Both the position numbers and the translations under genes were made by a program. Under the pieces are notes generated by a model. The model ran no database searches. It saw only the letters and a list, made by a program, of their open reading frames with translations, and was not told the origin of the DNA. From positions 24,434,692 through 24,498,691 of the forward strand of contig CM067072.1 in assembly GCA_033980235.1 (NCBI GenBank): a stretch of DNA of 64,000 bases. The letters run 5' to 3'. Of the stretch, positions 61,613 to 64,000 are shown in pieces (position 1 is the first letter of the stretch; each line of letters starts with the position of its first letter). The DNA comes from Diadema setosum. Taxonomy: Eukaryota; Echinodermata; Echinoidea; Diadematoida; Diadematidae.

Positions 61613-64000
61613 TGCTATATGGGGGGGGGGGGGGGGGGGTGAGCATTTAAAAGCACAGCCTGGATGCCAGAATGGTTCACAGTCAATGTGCAACAACTAC
61701 ATGTAGCAGACAACTCCCCCAGCCTTGTGGCTATTTTGAGAGCTCTAGGGCAGGCAGCACTGGTTTGCATTTGACCCACAAGCATGCTGCTATTCAACAG
61801 GTCGTGACTGTTTAGCTATGATTTTGGTTGTTTTCTTTTTTCAATATTCTAAACCCACAATACTTTCACCATGGATTAGTGATAGATTTACCACTCTCAT
61901 AAAAATACCAAAAATACTCCTCATAATCTCATGGATCCATTTATATGAAATATCTTTAGAACATGCCCTCTCCTCACAAAAATGTGAAATGACCATATTC
62001 ACTATTCTTACTTCAAGACTTACATGAAAAACTGTTAAGATAATGAAGAAATATTTTCCCCCTTGCAATACAATGATGGTATAACAAGAACCTCAAGTAT
62101 AAAGTTTACAGTACACATTTTTCACACTTTTTTTTTTGTTTTAGGAAACAAACAAGTCTGTGTTTTCTTTTTGAGTGTTGCCTAATCAGAAGTCCCACAA
62201 TTCCTGATCATGAAAATTTCCGCACTTTTCTTTTTGTTATACAGGATTAGTGTAATGACAATAGATTGACATCAGATCATATGGCAAAGATACTGTGTTA
62301 AAGTATGCTTTCCCTGCCATCAGTAGTCATATTTGCGCATTATACATGGTGATGGCCTTCCTTTATTTCATCAAGACCAAAAAAAAATAATAACTCTGTG
62401 CCTACAAATTTCGACATCTTTTTTTTTTTAAAGATGGCAAATTCAAAGACTGTTGCTGGCATTTACCTTGGAGCTTCTAGAGTTATCTCTGTAGATACAA
62501 CAATCACTTTCTTGAAAGCATTTCTATGATCAAAATGAAACTATTCACATAATGTCTACATACAATATTTTGTACGTGTAGTTATTCAACATTAATCTAT
62601 GCTATAAAATATTATTCATTTGTTTGATGCTGTTCACATACAGACATGAAAGCGAAAAAAAAAAAGCCTCTCTGTTTTTTAACAGTCACAGACCCCAAAG
62701 TGTTTTGTTCCATAAACATGAAAACACCTGGCAACATAAATGTCTTTCAATAAGTCATACGTTACAAGGAGTTGCCGGCCTCAGATTCAGTTTTTAGTTT
62801 TCTTTAATTTTTATCTTCTTTTTCTTTTTAAGAGGGATACGAGCAATGACTTACTTTCCGTAATTGAAGATTTGCGACTTGAACTGAGGGACACGCCCAC
62901 AGTGCGACTAATTGACAAGTTCCACGCTCGTTAGGACTCAATCACGAAGGCACGCATGGTGATTCCAAAGAGACATCTATTATTCTCAAAGTTTCTTTGA
63001 CACATATCACGCACACTATGAGAGACTCCCAATTGAATTTGCTTAGCAGGAGCGCATGTGACTTCAGCAAAGAAGTTGAGAGACACCACACGCAACATAT
63101 CTACAGTACACTGGGCATGAACATACATTTTTCTCTCTCCTTTATCCTCCCATATGCAATATCCCTGTGTTTGTTATGAAAAAAAAAATGACAAAGAAAT
63201 TGCATATTGACATCTCTTTTCCAAACGTATTCTACATACCTCATCATTTTTTTTTTCTTTTCTGTCTGCATACAGATATCACTGCAAAGGCAACTATGAC
63301 GGCATTAAGGGTTTACAGTGCCCTTTACACCCTCTTGTACTGAACCAACACGAACCAAGTCATGCTTACTTTTTTAAATCTTGTTACTGAACTACCTGTT
63401 GTTGTTGTTTGTTTTTTTTTGGGGGGGGGGTGTCTGATTTTTTTGCTGTGTAGATCTATATAAAAACTCCATCTTTAATGGCGACCGTGTGCTCAAGACT
63501 TTTCTAAACTTGCAGACCTCTGCCATACCCAAACTGCCTTCCAAGGGGAAGAAAAAATGCACATCTCTTTGAAAAGTCACAATGTGGACAGCAAATATAT
63601 GGTGGGAAATGAAAACTGACATAACACAACCACATAAAATGTGCACTGAGAAAAGCACACAAACACAAACTCTCAACATCGTGTGGAAAGTGTTGGAGGA
63701 TGTCATCTGAGGGATGCACAAAGCTCACAGGCCTGTTGCCTAATGGTGGAAATTGAATGTCGACTATTAGGAGCTGGGCTGACAGTAACTTGATCAAATG
63801 AGCTCAGAGAGTGTGTCTAGACTTCAGGGGATGGAGTGAATTAGCTCGGTGACATTTTGAATTGACAGACCCGCAGTATACATACATGTACATAACACTG
63901 GCGCTTTGCATGTATTTTTTATGGGAGAACCGTACGAACAAGCATCACAAAAGTGTACTATAGAGTGATGCAACCAGGGAGGTGGAAGAAAGAACTTCCA

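Larger units (their letters stand above)
59934..64000 (-). other. FCHO upstream intron (partial)
   Basis: The region should be intronic, since the phase-0 exon at 59842-59933 needs a preceding coding exon. I searched for a short exon ending in a Trp codon plus GT and found none. It holds a repeat with GGGAG motifs (about 60050-60445), a TTAA-flanked MITE (60657-61227), a CTGTAAAACC MITE (61424-61612) and G runs near 61621 and 63421. Two short open segments (62467-62523 minus and 62833-62934 plus) have splice-like flanks and are discussed under findings. Confidence 0.65.

Overview
This window looks like nuclear DNA of a marine invertebrate deuterostome. An echinoderm, possibly a sea urchin, is my best guess from the repeat types and overall AT-richness, but no marker here proves the lineage. 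There is no operon-like packing. Seven short exons with good GT/AG splice sites lie on the minus strand in a sea of introns filled with transposon remnants and microsatellites.

The one confidently identified gene is the F-BAR part of an FCHO-type protein (FCHO1/FCHO2 family, endocytic membrane-bending adaptor), read right to left. The exons are 59842-59933, 29707-29781, 27287-27428, 23988-24059, 18797-18902, 15496-15575 and 9395-9493. Reading frame is preserved across every junction, giving about 222 consecutive F-BAR residues. The initiator exon should lie beyond position 64000. The rest of the F-BAR domain, the linker and the C-terminal mu-homology domain should lie before position 1. One intron is about 30 kb (29782-59841).

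Inside that intron are two further items of note. (1) 32876-37641 is a 4.77-kb element with perfect 30-bp terminal inverted repeats and an apparent 4-bp ATGT target duplication. It has no recognisable protein. It carries about 11 copies of a two-part motif (GGTGGATGTGAC, short spacer, GTGAACGGACA), direct in the left half and mostly inverted or mixed in the right, plus two diverged tandem arrays, one with a tRNA-like module. (2) 54359-55108 (minus) holds two coding-looking exons joined in frame. They give the last 92 residues of a protein I cannot name and end in a stop codon with AATAAA beside it.

The remaining DNA is mostly non-autonomous transposons: TTAA-flanked families, TA-flanked pogo/mariner-like elements, one family with 5-bp duplications and one Harbinger-like family with TTA. 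There are also 3' ends of non-LTR retrotransposons whose tails have grown into microsatellites, a tRNA-Ala-like relic, a minisatellite, and long GTA, ATT and GATA arrays. Related inverted-repeat elements lie in opposite orientation in different FCHO introns and could pair in the pre-mRNA. No rRNA, CRISPR, operon or bacterial-type feature was seen.
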